64,000 nucleotides of DNA from Cotesia glomerata (Eukaryota > Arthropoda > Insecta > Hymenoptera > Braconidae): contig NC_058159.1 in the NCBI RefSeq assembly GCF_020080835.1, positions 26,322,474 to 26,386,473 on the forward strand. The letters run 5' to 3'. This document shows, in pieces, positions 13,678 through 27,473 of the stretch (position 1 is its first letter; each line of letters starts with the position of its first letter). Under the pieces are notes generated by a model that was not told the DNA's origin, did no database searches, and saw only the letters and a program-made list of their open reading frames with translations. The translations under genes and the position numbers were made by a program.

Positions 13678-16600
13678 TACTATGAAGACTTTATATAATA
13701 ATATATTTTTTTATGATCCACTAATTTAAAAAAAAAAATTCCAAAAATAATCAAGTACCAATATCATTTATTTTCACATTAAAACATAATTTCAGTCTTT
13801 GAAAATAAATAAAATCAACTTTAAAATACATTTCAGTTATTTGCAACAAACATTTGAGTAATTCCGCGCTAAAAATTCAATGTTAGCTTATCGTTAAAAA
13901 ATAATTAAACCGAAAAAAGGATAGTATAATATTTACTACCTCTAAAGACTATAACGAGCGTGCATTTCTATCACTATTATTATTTTTAATTATCATTAGA
14001 ATATTCTAACGGGATTATAACCTTCAATTACCAGGTACTTAAATAACCTCGGTTACGAGCCAGCGAAAAAAGCAGCCTGAATATTTTATTCTGGCGACTC
14101 AGAGCCATCAAAAAATAACAACTAAAATAATCAACAAGCCACCTAAAAGCTTCCATTCAATAATCGATTGAATAAGCCAATCAGCTGAATAAATTAATTC
14201 CAAAAAAGTTTATTTAATATTCAATATTTAATTGACATCTGCCATTTATTTTTCCTCATCAGAAATAGAATAGAAAATATCTTTAATAATTCAATGTAAT
14301 GGTGCTCCAACCAATAAATAAATTTTATTAAGCAAAAACTTTATATTATATGCAAGGAAAATCTATTTCTATTCAATATATAAAATATATTTATATTTAT
14401 ACATAAATAGACAGAAATTTTTTGAACAGTTGTTGGTACAACATTTTTTGCTTAATACATGTTTAAAAAAATAGTAAAAAAAGTGCCATTAATAATCATA
14501 ATAATAATAATAATATTAATAGTGAGATACTAATATAGTATAAAGAGCGAGGAATGATCTCCGAGACACTTCATTGTCATGCATATTACTCGTATCTACA
14601 TACTACGACATACCGTATGCGTATGTATCACGACACACACGTGTTCCGATACAATGTCCACTAACTAACTATTATATGGGATAAATGGATGCGGGTATAT
14701 CACTCAAAAAAAGGCAATAAATAAAAATGGTTGTAATTTTTTTCCTCTTACTCTTAACTCGTAACTTATATTCAGTCTCATGTCATCCGTCTCAGTTTTG
14801 TCCGTAATAAGTCCAAAGGAATGTGTCGCTCGCTATCAGTAAATCTAAATCTCTATATATATATTTACATGTGTGTACATTAGAGTAGCTTGTAGTGTAA
14901 TGTGTGTTTGATCATCAGCACCACCTGTGTGTACACAATTATTCATAACACACTTTTAATTTAACCATTTTTTATTTATTTCTTACATTGTTGTGCTCCG
15001 ATAAATTCTCTCCGTGAGTCAGATGCTAAGACTTTTGAGTGACTCATTATTTATTTGGTAACTTAATGTTTATTTTCTAGTTATATTAATTATCTTTCAT
15101 TTATCTTTTAAGTAATTACAAATAACAATTTAAATAAAGTAGAATTTATGTAGTTGCAAAAATTAATTATACTACCTACTATGTAAAAAATAGTAACTCC
15201 TATTATCTAAAATGGCAATAAAATTAATTAGTAACAAAATAATAGGTGGTATCATTAACAATTGTAATAGTTACTATTAATAATGGTAACGATTACTATC
15301 GAAAATAATAATTGTAATTATTATAAATTGTAACTGTTACAATCGAAGATGGTAATTGTAACCATCTCAGATTGTAAAAATTCTGAAAGAAAAAATAATA
15401 TAAATTTACTTAATTATATAAATAATATAAATTTAATTAAATTCTTTATTTACATCCATATTTTAGCTAATGTACATTTTTTTCTTTGAAATATTAAAAT
15501 ATTTTAAATTCCCTTCAAAATTTTTTTTGGAAATTTTGATAATTAAAAATTTTTTTTTTGAAATATTAATTTGAATTTTATTGAAAATTTTGATTTTTTT
15601 GGAAATTTCAAATTTTTTATTGAAAAATTTGACGTTGAGACTTGTTTTAGGCAAATAAAAATTTAAATATAATTTCAATCCGAATTGAATCCCGATTTTT
15701 TGTGCACTACACTGCACTACAGCTGCTTTTAGTTTATTCAGAAATGTATCCACGGTAACGCAGATTCTTAACTTTTTTATATTTTTTACTAGCTTAGATA
15801 GTAATTATTATTGTTACTGATGGTAACTGCAACCATCAGGTTATATTAGGAATTACGATTTTGATAATAGTAGTAACTAATTAAAATAATAACAGTTATT
15901 ATTACTGATTACCATCATAGTAGTAGTTACCATCAGGATGGTAAATACTACAATTCAGATGGTTTACTTAATTATTTAGATAATATTTACTACTATCGAA
16001 TTCAGTTAATAGATTTTAACATAACTAGATAATAAACTCTACTCTAAAATTTTCTCCGTGTACATACATCAATAATGAAAACTTTACTGGTGATAATTAT
16101 TGCGGTTAAAATAAAGAAAAATTAAATTTTTTTAGGTCTAATTTATTACAAATTCAAAAATTAAAATTACACAAAAACAATTTAATTTTTCATAATTCAT
16201 CCTCGTTCTTTTAACTTTTGAAAAATTAATTTTTAAATTAAAATTAATTTTTTCCAAAGCTAGATAATAAAAAAATTGAAACAACAATAAATCACTAAAA
16301 AAACAAAAACTTCCACGAACAAGTTCATATATTAAAGCGAGCATAAATACCCAAGAAAATAAACAAGCATAGAAACTAAACTCGGACATTAACGTAACGA
16401 TTAACGAACAAATAGCCGTAGTAATTACCGGTAATTGTAATAATTGTACTCTAGTATATTCTTATTTAAAAATAAAAATAGCCGCGGTGTCTTGTGAGTC
16501 GGAGTAGTGTGCCGATTATTTTCTTCTTGTTACATTATATATATAAATAAATAGCGACAAGTAAAGAGATAGAGGGTACAGAGTATAGAAGGCGGAAAAT

Positions 16601-19600
16601 AAAACGCCATGTGTCCAGCTAGCGGGAAATCCATTGTGTGCCCACTTACCGGGTCTTTTTCTTTCCTTTGGGAGCACACTCTCGCTCTCTCCCTTTAGCT
16701 GCACGTCGGCAATTGTCTTCACTTATTCACTTTGCTTCTACAATCTATTATTTTTATTTTTATTTATTTTCCATATTCCTTTTATTTTAGCAGCATTTAT
16801 CAGCCTCGCAGTTTAGATTCCTTACTCTGTCATTAAAATAACTCCTCAAAGAGGGTGTTCGTCCCAACAAAACGTCAGTGTGTGTAATGTGTGAGTGTGT
16901 AAATATAAATAGATAGGCTGTCTTCATAACTTATTTATCTCTCACGGTAACTCGTTGATCGTTGGTCAAGTGTCCGTGAGAAAATTTGTCTCTTTGCATA
17001 TCATATGTACACACATCTTTTGTACTCGTATACACCTCTGCTATTATATTTTGTACTTATGTATGAAAATATTTAATCATTTTTAAAAGAGAATTAATTA
17101 AAGAACTCATTTAATTATTAGATAATTTTACTACAATTATAATTTGATAATTGAAATTTAAGTGCTAAGATCCGTTCCCACACTGAAGAAAATTATTTGA
17201 TAAATTATAAATTATGAAAAATATTTTCTTAAAAATTGAAATCGAGTGCAATTAACTTATAGTTTAAATTTTCATTTTATATAAATTCAATTTCATTTCA
17301 TGTTAATTTTATTAATCTTAATGTTGATATTTATTTTTTATAAAACTATGAAACTGCATATAAAAATTAATAAAAGCATGCATTGATAAAAATTAATTAC
17401 TTGATTAAAGAAAAATTTTATTTTCAGAATTCCACTTTTGTTTCGAAATATTAAGATTGAATTAATTTGAAAAATTCACAAATCGAGAAAAAAAACAAAT
17501 AAGATGAAAGAAAAAAAAGTTTGACATCTAGAAATTCTATGAATTTAACGAAGCACTTTACTATCTTCAAATAAGATAACTTATATTTTACTCAAAATTT
17601 TTTTTCTTGAGGATTAAGATACAAGGTAAAATTTATTAAAAATTATAAATTTATTTTTTCACAACCGTAATTTATTTATAAAAATTAGTCAATTCGTTTT
17701 TGATTATTACTTGAGAAATTTATGAACTAAACAATTAAATATTTATTAAATTATCTAATATTAAAAAATCATTTATTAACCGTTAATAAAGCTTATTAAA
17801 TATCAACAAATGATTTTATTAGAGCAACTGATTTTCTTCATTAAAAAATATTTCTCCTAGATCAAAAACTTTTTTTTAGTGCATATATTACCAAGCTAAA
17901 AAAAAATCTATAATAAAAAAATAAGAGCGACTAAATGTCAATCAATTCAAATCAGGCGTGCGTTAAAAAATAATTATCCAATAAATTAAATCATTAGTCA
18001 AGGTATTGCTCGATCCATCATCCACTAAAATAATAATTTTTATTTTATAGTTACCATATCCAACGCTTAAAATCACTTTGTATGCATAATATATATAATC
18101 CATATACCTATATAGCATACCTAAATTTATTTCCTTTATTTATGCTTGAAAGCTCTAAACAGAGATCTGTCTTGACCCCATTTACCCGTTTCCCACGTGT
18201 GTCTACGAAAATAAATCAGCTTAGGAGCCGTCCTAACGAATTAACTATATCCCTGTAGTGAAATAAGTTAAATAAAAATGAAATGCTCAAGACTCATCCA
18301 CTAAGAGACTCTACTCTACTCAAGATATTTATATATATATACATATATTATAACATACACGAGACTTATAAGACATCTAAGTTGAAGATGAGGATGACTC
18401 TTTAACTACAGTCATAGTCATAGCCATAGTTATATATCTTATATTATATTCTAAATTCTTTACAAACATATAGGTACGTATTTACACACACTGCACGCAC
18501 AATGAACGACGGTTGATATTATTTAACCGACAAAATCCCCCACATTTTATCTCACAAAGACTCCTCACCTACTAGACGTTTTTTGTAGCTTCGAATTCGT
18601 CATAGCGACACACTTCTCAAAGTTTATAGTATATATTGACAACTTTAAACTTATTATGATACTAATTTAATTATATGTTCCAATATTTTTTTTTTAAAAG
18701 AGATTTATTAATTTTTTAGCTCTATTTTTTTTAATTAAGAGATTTAAACGATTTTTTAAGGGAAAAAACAGAACAATTGAGTAATTATAATTAAATTACA
18801 AAGCTGTGATTTTTTTTTATTTAAGTTAAAGTAGGTAGACGTTGATAAAAATAACAAATGATGGAAAAAATAAATAGAAGCTCCATAAAAAAGCTGGGTA
18901 ATCGGATATATTGCTGATAAAACTGTAAGAGAGTTACGAGCTACGAGTGTAAGTTCGAAAGCTGTGAGTATTTTATTTTTCTCGGTCTAGAGAAGCGATA
19001 CATCGAAAAGCGGTCAATAAGGCGACTGTCTTGAAGTCTTCAGACGGAAAATCCAATGAAATGTGGCTATGCCGTGGCGCCTCGTGTTCAATGTGTGAGA
19101 ACGACCTGCAAAAAAATTTTTAATTTTGTTATCAATATTGTTCATATCTATTTTTTAATAAATAATTATGATTACAGCTTAATGGATAAGTTTTCGAAAT
19201 AATATTTATTTAAAATTTTTAAACAACATTTCGCTAATTTTCTCACTTCGTCAGATACTGAAAATTAATCTCGTATTGACAATTTTTTTTTCAATTTTAC
19301 AGATATTTATTGACATATTTAAATTTGTACATCAGTTCTTGTAATTGCATGATTGTAAGTGCTGTTGTAATTAAATGTATAATACGTTTACAATTCCTCG
19401 CAAGTTTTGCTTAATTGTATCAAATACTGTTTGTTATTATAAATTTATATAATTGTTTAGTTATTGTTTTATTTTCTTAGGTAAAAAATTTTTATTGAAA
19501 AAACCTAAATAAATATAAGTTATGTCTTGACAATTATTATTTAGTAATTGAGATATATTTTTTTGTATTTTTATATCACTTCAAATTTAAATCTTTTAAT

Positions 19601-21059
19601 TTTTTTTAAATAAAATCAATCTTTAATTATTTGGAAAAACGAAATTTTTTTTTCTTAATACACATATTTTTTTCTATTTATATTTATTATCATATCACAA
19701 TCATTATTACTAAACTTTTTTTTGTCAATAAAATTTCTCCGGTCTCAGCCCTTATTTTCTCAGAGCCGTGTGCCGGGTGGATATAAAACCTGATGGCCGA
19801 TAACAACCACTAGAGACGAGAGACGAGTATACACTATCATTTTTCTCTTGGCATCTGAAACCCTCAATAGAAAGAGTCTACGGCGACGTATCCGACTACA
19901 CAAAAGCTAAGAGTGGTTATTCGCCGTCACTCAGCTCTCTAGTTTTATTGGTCACATATATGTTTGTGTGGAGACATATATGAGAATTGCAAGAAGAAGT
20001 ACACGAGGGAGTGAAAGAACTACGCTATGAAATATCGCAGGTTAGGATTAAAAAAAGCGCATACACACAATACAACGTGATAGCTCGACAATAGTTTGAA
20101 TTTCTTATCTGACTGTGGGAAGGAAAAAGTAAAAAATTCTAAAAATAAACAAAATGAGATGAAATAAAAGTAAAAAAATAAATATAAATAGAAATAAAAT
20201 GTCGAGGAAAAGAAAAGCAGAATTACTCTCGTTTGCGCGCTCGGAGGGTGAAGTGGTGCGATTATTTTCTCGGGGAATGGATCCTTTTTCAACTAGACCG
20301 GACATTCCTCGACAAGGCAATGAGACGAAATTACTTAAACTATTACTTGGCTCTGCTCTCCCGTCCTCGAGATAGTATACAGAGAATAAAAGTCTTTTAA
20401 CATTTTTTCAATTTAATTCAACGCTTACTCGTTAACCTTTTAACAGGTTCCCGGATACTGCTTAAATGGCTGGACGTTAATGCTCTTGTTTAAAATATAA
20501 AAAGTTAAATAAAGATTTTCAACGGATATTTCATTTTATTGCTATCGTTTCTTTCAGCTTTATTTTATCTTTACTATCTTTTTTATATTTATGTCACTTA
20601 ATGGATACATTTTGATTCTATAATAAGATTTTATAATATTTTATTCACTTCCTAGGAACGAGTGTTGATTAACAGTTGATAAATCGCTTATTATATAGCT
20701 TTTTTGTATGGAAAATTTTTAAACAAAATGATTTATTGATATTATTCTTTTGAGTAACAAGTATTCATTTAAGACAAAAATAAAATTTATTGAATAGTCG
20801 CAAATATTTATTTATCTTAAATAAGCTCCTAAAAAAGAAATTTTAATAAAATTGGCTTGTTATCTCCAGAACAATTTTTCCATTAATATACGAACAATTT
20901 TGATCACACCTGTATCAAATTTAATAAAATTTTTTTTTAAGCAATTAACTTGGTTAACTTAGATCATGGTTATTCGAAAAAATATTGATTTAATTTAAAT
21001 TAACAACCTATGCAATTAAAAATAATTATATCAGTGGCTTTTTATCATTTTTAAGACTA
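13678..21059. other. Long intergenic stretch, no gene recognised
   Basis: About 7.4 kb without a supportable gene. At about 15170-16062 two blocks rich in GGTAACNATTACTAT-like words face each other and may be the arms of a decayed foldback element; its right edge TTTTCTCCGTGTA resembles other elements here but I could not match a left edge. Near 16590-16720 and 19740-20340 the sequence is less AT-rich, with a TATA-like string at about 19778-19787, but no downstream coding frame convinces me. Confidence 0.45.
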
Positions 21060-22087
21060 CACAGAGAGAAGTTTATAGGAACCTTTCCAAAAATTATGGG
21101 AATGGTTCCTATAATAAAATGATCATTATAGGTATCAATCCTATGCTCATTATGGGAACCATACCCATAGTTTATTGGAAACATTCCTATACAATAATGG
21201 AATAGCTTCAATATATTATGGAAATGGTTCCTATATGATATTATAAGAATGGTTCTCATAATATTATGGGAATGACGCACATAATAATAGAAAAATGTTT
21301 ATGTTCATAATAATGAAGCAATCACATCAAAAATATAAAGTAGTTATTATATATTTTTTTTTCTAATAAATTTTTTTTATAAATAAAAATTGATCTTTCA
21401 CTAGAGTGAAAAAATTTCTTCTTCATAATTTTTATTCATGTGTGTACTTAATCTTAAATTGTTTGTTCCAACTCAGTTATTATTGTGTTAGATAATATTG
21501 AAAAATATTGTAGCAATTCTAAAGTTTCTCTAATAAAAGGGATATTCTCTCACTATACAATTAGAGAAGCAAAGTAGATATGGAAATTCATTGTTTATTT
21601 TTACAATTTCATTTTATTTTTAAAACAAATTATTTATTTACAAAACATACGTTGAATTTCAAATGATGTTATTGGGAAGCAAGTAAAATTATCGAAATTA
21701 CTAATAATTTCAAATGCTTCAAAATGGTCTTCGAATTCACAAATAACTTGAGTTGTAATGATAAATATCTCAATATTATTGGACATCATCAGTATAATAT
21801 TATGGGAATGGTTCCCATAATATTATAGGAATGGTTCCTATAATATTATAGAAACTATTCCTATATATTATGGGAACCATTCCTATATATTATAGGAATT
21901 ATGCCGATATTAAAGTTATAATTATAGGTATCGTTTCTATAATTATAGAAACCATTCCCATAATTATGGTAATATTTCCCAAAAATTATGGTTACAATTC
22001 CCATAATTTAAGTAATCGCTCCTAAAATGGTATAGAAAAACATTTCATTAAAATTATAGGAATGATTTTCATATTTTTCTCTCCGTG
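21060..22087. mobile_element. 1.03-kb TA-flanked element with ATTATGGGAATGG subrepeats, copy 1
   Basis: The left end is CACAGAGAGAA and the right end the complement of CTCTCCGTG, with TA outside both. Near each edge are multiple copies of ATTATGGGAATGGTTCCTAT in both orientations, so the edges are large and self-complementary. A second copy at 57890-59013 matches closely over both flanking thirds. No transposase frame is present. Confidence 0.8.
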
Positions 22088-23235
22088 TATTATTAGTTAA
22101 TTTTATTTTTAAATTCACTTAAAATTTAATCGTCATAATTTACAACTTTAACTTAAATTTCAAATAAATTTTAGTAAAAAAATTCGTAAAAACGATTAAC
22201 TAATTAAATAGCTTGTGACTCAAACAAATCCTTATCAGTGTAAATTTCATAAAAATAAATCAAATTAACTCCCTTCATCCTTCTATAAACTAAAGAAAAA
22301 AGTCATGTTACATTTTCGTTCTAGCAAGTAAATAAAAATAAATTTTTTATATGTTCCCAGTAATCTCGAGTATTGAAAGACATTTTGATCGCCCCTAGTA
22401 GCAGAATATACAGCAATAGCAGTAGCAGTGAGAGATGTGATGGGAAAAGATACTTTTATTCATTATCCATCATAACAGGCACTTGGTTTGGAAGTTGAAT
22501 CTTTGATCTCAGTTATCACGCGTCTTTGAGATTTGATGGCCCTCTAGGGCTGCCTGACCGTGCATTGTATGAGTAAATCGGTCACTTGCGGGAACATGCC
22601 ATCAAGTATCAAGAATAGTGTGCTAGTATAGTATAGAACAGTAATATGGTGGTTTATATTTATATACAAGTTATGTCCAAGTGAGTGTGTTGTAAGTGAG
22701 CGGGAAAGCAAGAGAAGGAGGAGTTAAAGATAAAGTGAGGTGTGTCCCCCGAAAACTATGTCCGGTCACGTCACCCTTGACTCCACTACTGCCCTTCAAG
22801 AACCCACTCCAGGTCGGTCTTTTATAGCGCATAAATATCAAAAGCTCCATCGCTACATGACAACCCTCCGACTCCCGACTCCGACTCTCACTTGCTCTTT
22901 ATTATCAGGGTTACTCTGTGGTGATATTGAAATATTGATTTTTTCCTTTCCGATACACTAACGCTCATTATTTCATTGTCTTTAATGATTTATTATTATT
23001 GTTTGATTAAAAAAAAATTTCAAACAATTTATTTCAAGTTTAAGTTTGTAAATTTTAATTATATTTTTCCAAATAATTTGCCTTTTAGATTTTTTCGAAA
23101 TATTAAAATATATTTGTTACCTCCAATTTAGGAAAAAAGCTATAATAATTTTAAAAATTTGAATTTTTAACTGTGTAAATAAACTTTATTGATTAACTTA
23201 CTATAGTCAAAAATACCTTTGCTTAAAACAGCTAA
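22088..23235. other. Intergenic DNA, no supported gene
   Basis: The part at 22350-22940 is less AT-rich, with a short AGCAGTAGC-type run near 22400-22430. No exon could be supported. Confidence 0.45.
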
Positions 23236-26200
23236 GGAGCCATTCATTAATTACATAAGGGTATTGAGGGGGAAGGGGGTTAAGAAAATTTCTACATATC
23301 CTTATGTCGGGGGAAAGGGGGATGAAATTCATTCTTTCGTAATATTTCGTGAATCAAAATTCAATATTAAAAATCTAATTCCATTTTGGATTCCGAATAG
23401 TTTTTTTAATTTAAAGTGTACAGTCGAATTTTTATTTTATTTAGATCGTTTTTTTGCTTATTAAAAAAAAAATAACTTATTAAAATTTCGTATGTTTGTA
23501 TTTATTTATTTATTTATTAAATTTGTCACAGGGTTTTTATTCTCTGTGTGCGTCCCTCCCTGCGCCTAAATTTGGCAACAGATCCACACTCGGTGTGTCT
23601 CTGTATTTATTATTTTATATTTATTTATTAATTTATTTATTGAATTTAATATTATTAGTATTATTTATATTTGAAATTTCTAATATTATGGTTATTAATT
23701 TAAAAATTAATTTTATCTTTATTTCAGACATTTATAATGAATTATTTATAATTTATTATTGTTATTATTATTTGTGTGCATTGCCGTAAATCATTGTCAT
23801 ATAGTACCTAATTTTACTATGAGTGATAAATCATAGCCTTTACTCGCACGGGTGAGGCCCTACAATATCGATCGCGAGCAAAGAGTTCATTGAATTAGGG
23901 AAAATGGCTAGAGAGGCCCTTGTTGTCGAACACGAGGCCTCGAACGGTTTACGGTGACAAAAATTGAGCAGACACGCGGTGGCCCGCTTGGTGTGAGGAC
24001 CTCCGCTATTGTAAGGAGTGTGGATTTGGTGCCTTGGGTTGAGTTTCCTTTTTGGTGAGTACTCACAAGTTGAGATTGATTAATATCCGCACACCGCTGT
24101 CTCCTGGCTTAAATAATTTATTCTTTTATTGTTTAATTAAAACTAGAATTTGAATTTGCGCGCGCAAGCGCGCGCCTGACTGTAGCATTTGCATATATTT
24201 TCATGCTTATGATATATTCGACCAATCACGTTACGAATAGTTTGATGCCACATACATTTCATCTCAATTTTATATTAGGATCACTATCGATTAATCGGGT
24301 CGATCCCGTAGCGAGTAAGGGTTATTATAAGGGAATACTTGTACCTATCCCGAACCCATACAAAGTTGCCGATGCTCAACAATTTCCGTTCATTGGCCAA
24401 GGCACGGCTACTAATGCTCGGCCAAGTATCGGCGTTTTGTATCGGCCTAGCCTCGGTAAACCATCGGCTTTAATGTTCGGCCAAGCATTGGCGATTTGTA
24501 CTGGGCTAGTCTAGGTTAGCCATCGGCTACCGCACGATATTTATTATAATATAATGGTATGTGATTTGATTATCAGCCATTGCTTGGCCGATGCTCTGGC
24601 TAATTCTTTATTACACTTGAAAACAATTAATAAGTATTAGTCATTACTGTGTTGTATTATTGTTTTCAATTTTTTTGAATTTAACGTTTGACCAAATTAT
24701 AAACTAATATGTATTAAAAATTAGTAAATCAATTTTTAAAAAATATCTTAAGAGATTTTTTTAGGAGAAAACACCAATTTAAATTATTAATAATGTTTTT
24801 TTTTTTTTTTATAAATATTATATTGATCATTTTTTAGTTTTTAATATTTTTATTATTCAACAAGCTCGATTAAGATTAAATCAACATTTGTTTTCACTAA
24901 AACAAATTTAATAAATTAATGAATATTTTTTTGGAAGACTTTTTCGATAAATTTGTACATTACCTAATCAGTTAAAACTATTTCTTTTAGTATTAAAAAA
25001 AAAATATTTCAGCAAGAAGCTAATGATTTTTAATAAATGATTTATTTACTTATAAATAGATTTATGAATATAAATAAAAATATAAAAATATAAATATATA
25101 GATTTATTTACTAATAAATCAATTATTTTTAATTAATTTTGAACTTCTTGCTTAAAAAATGAAGTTTTAAAAAACTGGGAAGTTATTTTTTATTATTAAA
25201 ATTCAGAAATTGTGCAATTATGAAATAAATAGAAAAATTCGTAACAACAATCGAGTTAACTCAATTACACTGAGAAAAATTGATCGTTGAACATTGAAAT
25301 GATTAAACTAAGAACACTACACTCAGATCAGTTAGCAGCGCCCGTGACACCGCTGGAGACTTCCACGCAGACGGATCAGGTTCAAACCCCTCCACACCCG
25401 AATTTTTTCAGAATTAATTTCTATCAACCAGTAGTCCATCACCTCAGAATAATAATAATTCAAAAATAAACAACGAAAAAAAAATTTTTTTTTATTATTT
25501 TACCTAAAATTTGATTTTTTGCCTATGCTTGGCCGATGCTCGGCCAATGCTTGATTACTATGTTCGGCCGACGCTCAGTCGCCTATATCGGCTGGGTGTT
25601 ACCATCCGATACTCGCCCAGTCTTGGCCCAACGATATTTCACGATACTCGGCCGATACTTAAAGATCGGTTACCAGTCTTGGCCCAGTATCGGGCCGATC
25701 TTCATTTTTTGTATGGGAAAGCCGCGTGTTGGGTCCTCGATACGGCCAGCAATGTTTTAATTAAGACATTACATCATAGTTCATTACTGCCATTATTATT
25801 TTTAGGCGTAATTTACTTTTGATGTTACCGAATATTGAATATTAATTGATATTATAATTGTTATTTCGGATTTAATTTATAAATAATATTAATAAATATT
25901 ATTTGCCATTACAATTATTTATATTTTGCGACCAATTTTGTTCAAAATTAATTAACGCAGTATTTCAAGCACCAATTATATTTAATATTCTTAAATTTTA
26001 ATCATTATTATAATTATTGTTTTGATTGCGGTTATTGTTATTCTCGAACGCAATGTTAGATTTAAGTTGAAAGGAAAGTTATTTGTCAATCAAAAATTCC
26101 ATAAAGGATTTAATTTGTTATTTGGAAAGTAGATTTAGTTTTAAGTAATACCAATTATAAATAAATAATTTATTTTTATCAAGATTTACCGATTAAACAA

Positions 26201-27092
26201 TGATTTATTTTATGTAAGTTAATTCCCGGATTCTTTTCCTATGACTCATCTTCCTAGTTCAATTCGTTAATATAAAATATTATTTTATAATTAATTATTT
26301 ATTATTTCTAATTGTAAATTCTGTCTTGACCTTGACTTTAGTTACTTTGAGATTTATCTTTTCATTCGCATTAGTTTAAATCGTTAATTGATCGTCCGGC
26401 GCGGCCCCTGGAATTTTTATTATTTTTGGTAATTTTTCATAAAAATTACCTGGCGTCCAAATGTGCACTAACCCAGCCTGAGGGGTTTCCGGGTTAATTT
26501 ATTATATATTTAAAAGGGCGAGCGTAAAATACCCTACCCAGCCGATATCTCCGCCATCGGTCGAATTTAGTTAAATTTTGGGGAAAAGTATTGTTACAAA
26601 TTCATATGCCAAGGCTTAGCCGAATGGCAATAATACAAAATTTGTATATAATTAATGAGTAATAATTAAATAGTGTAGTTAGATAATAAAGCAGACACAT
26701 TATAGTACAATGCAATACAATAAATCAAGTAAGTACCATGTGAGTAAAATCAAATACAAATTCAAACAAGCCAAACTGGATAATTAATAGGGTTATTATA
26801 AACTGTTAAATAGTTCAAGATTTAAGAAAAATTCAAAGGCTTTATTTTTGAAGCTCTCGAGGGAATAGGATTAAAATTTCATATGTTTTTATTGTTATCC
26901 ATGTTTGGTTCTGTAGAAAAAATTATAGTACATTTTTCCGTTTATTATCGTATTTTTATTATTAAAAAAATCAAGAATCTTACGTAAGAAAGGAGAGGAG
27001 AGGTTCGAGAAATCTTACGTATACTTACATGGAGGTAGGGGGGGGGGTCAAAAGTCACCAAAATTATCCTTACGTAATTAATGAATGGCCCC
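23236..27092. mobile_element. 3.86-kb inverted-repeat element with TAA flanks
   Basis: The left end begins GGAGCCATTCATTAATTACA and the right end is the complement of a sequence ending GTAATTAATGAATGGCCCC. About 24 of the first 28 bases match. TAA lies outside both ends (23233-23235 and 27093-27095), which would fit the 3-bp target duplication of PIF/Harbinger-type elements. The interior has no intact transposase. It has G+C-rich blocks at 23790-24180 and 26390-26600 and another foldback element at 24355-25717. The superfamily is tentative. Confidence 0.6.
24355..25717. mobile_element. Nested foldback element built of GGCCGATGCTCGGCC-like words
   Basis: CCCATACAAA at 24355 and its complement TTTGTATGGG ending near 25717 bound two G+C-rich blocks (about 24365-24600 and 25520-25717). 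These repeat variants of TTGGCCGATGCTCGG and TATCGGCC on both strands. The core between them is AT-rich and empty. Open frames over the blocks are an effect of the repeats. The boundaries are approximate. Confidence 0.5.
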
Positions 27093-27095
27093 TAA

Positions 27096-27473
27096 TTATT
27101 CATCCATATGAATTGAATGATTTCTCGTACTACTTTGTTTGTCTACATAAACTTATTTTGCTTAGATTTGTTGATTATCATACATACTTATTTTTTTTTT
27201 TTTTTTAATTTCTTAATTTCAATCTGCTCACAGAAAAAATACTCAGAATGAAATTGTAAAATAATCTAAAATTATCTTTTACTTAACTATGTGTATTTTA
27301 ATATAATTAAAATGTATATTTTTGCCATTTGGCTATCACTCTAGAATTAAACTCTACAAATAAATAAATAAATACTAAGTAATCATTAAAATTATACAAA
27401 AAAATAAAATTGTTTACAGCTACAATAAGAAACCGAATCTAATTTAGGAATTTATTTTTTTTGTGATAATGTA
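27096..27473. other. Intergenic spacer, nothing recognised
   Basis: AT-rich, with long T runs and no coding signal. Confidence 0.5.

Noticed and set aside
15170..16062. Possible TA-flanked element with GGTAAC word arrays
   Set aside because: The right edge looks like an element end, but no matching left end was found, so boundaries cannot be supported.
25319..25408. tRNA-like B-box string GGTTCAAACCCC
   Set aside because: No acceptable A box or cloverleaf stems at the right spacing.
23788..26460. Possible LTR with a primer-binding-like TGGCGTCC at about 26451
   Set aside because: No paired LTR, polypurine tract or gag/pol frame was found, and LTR ends do not fit TG...CA.
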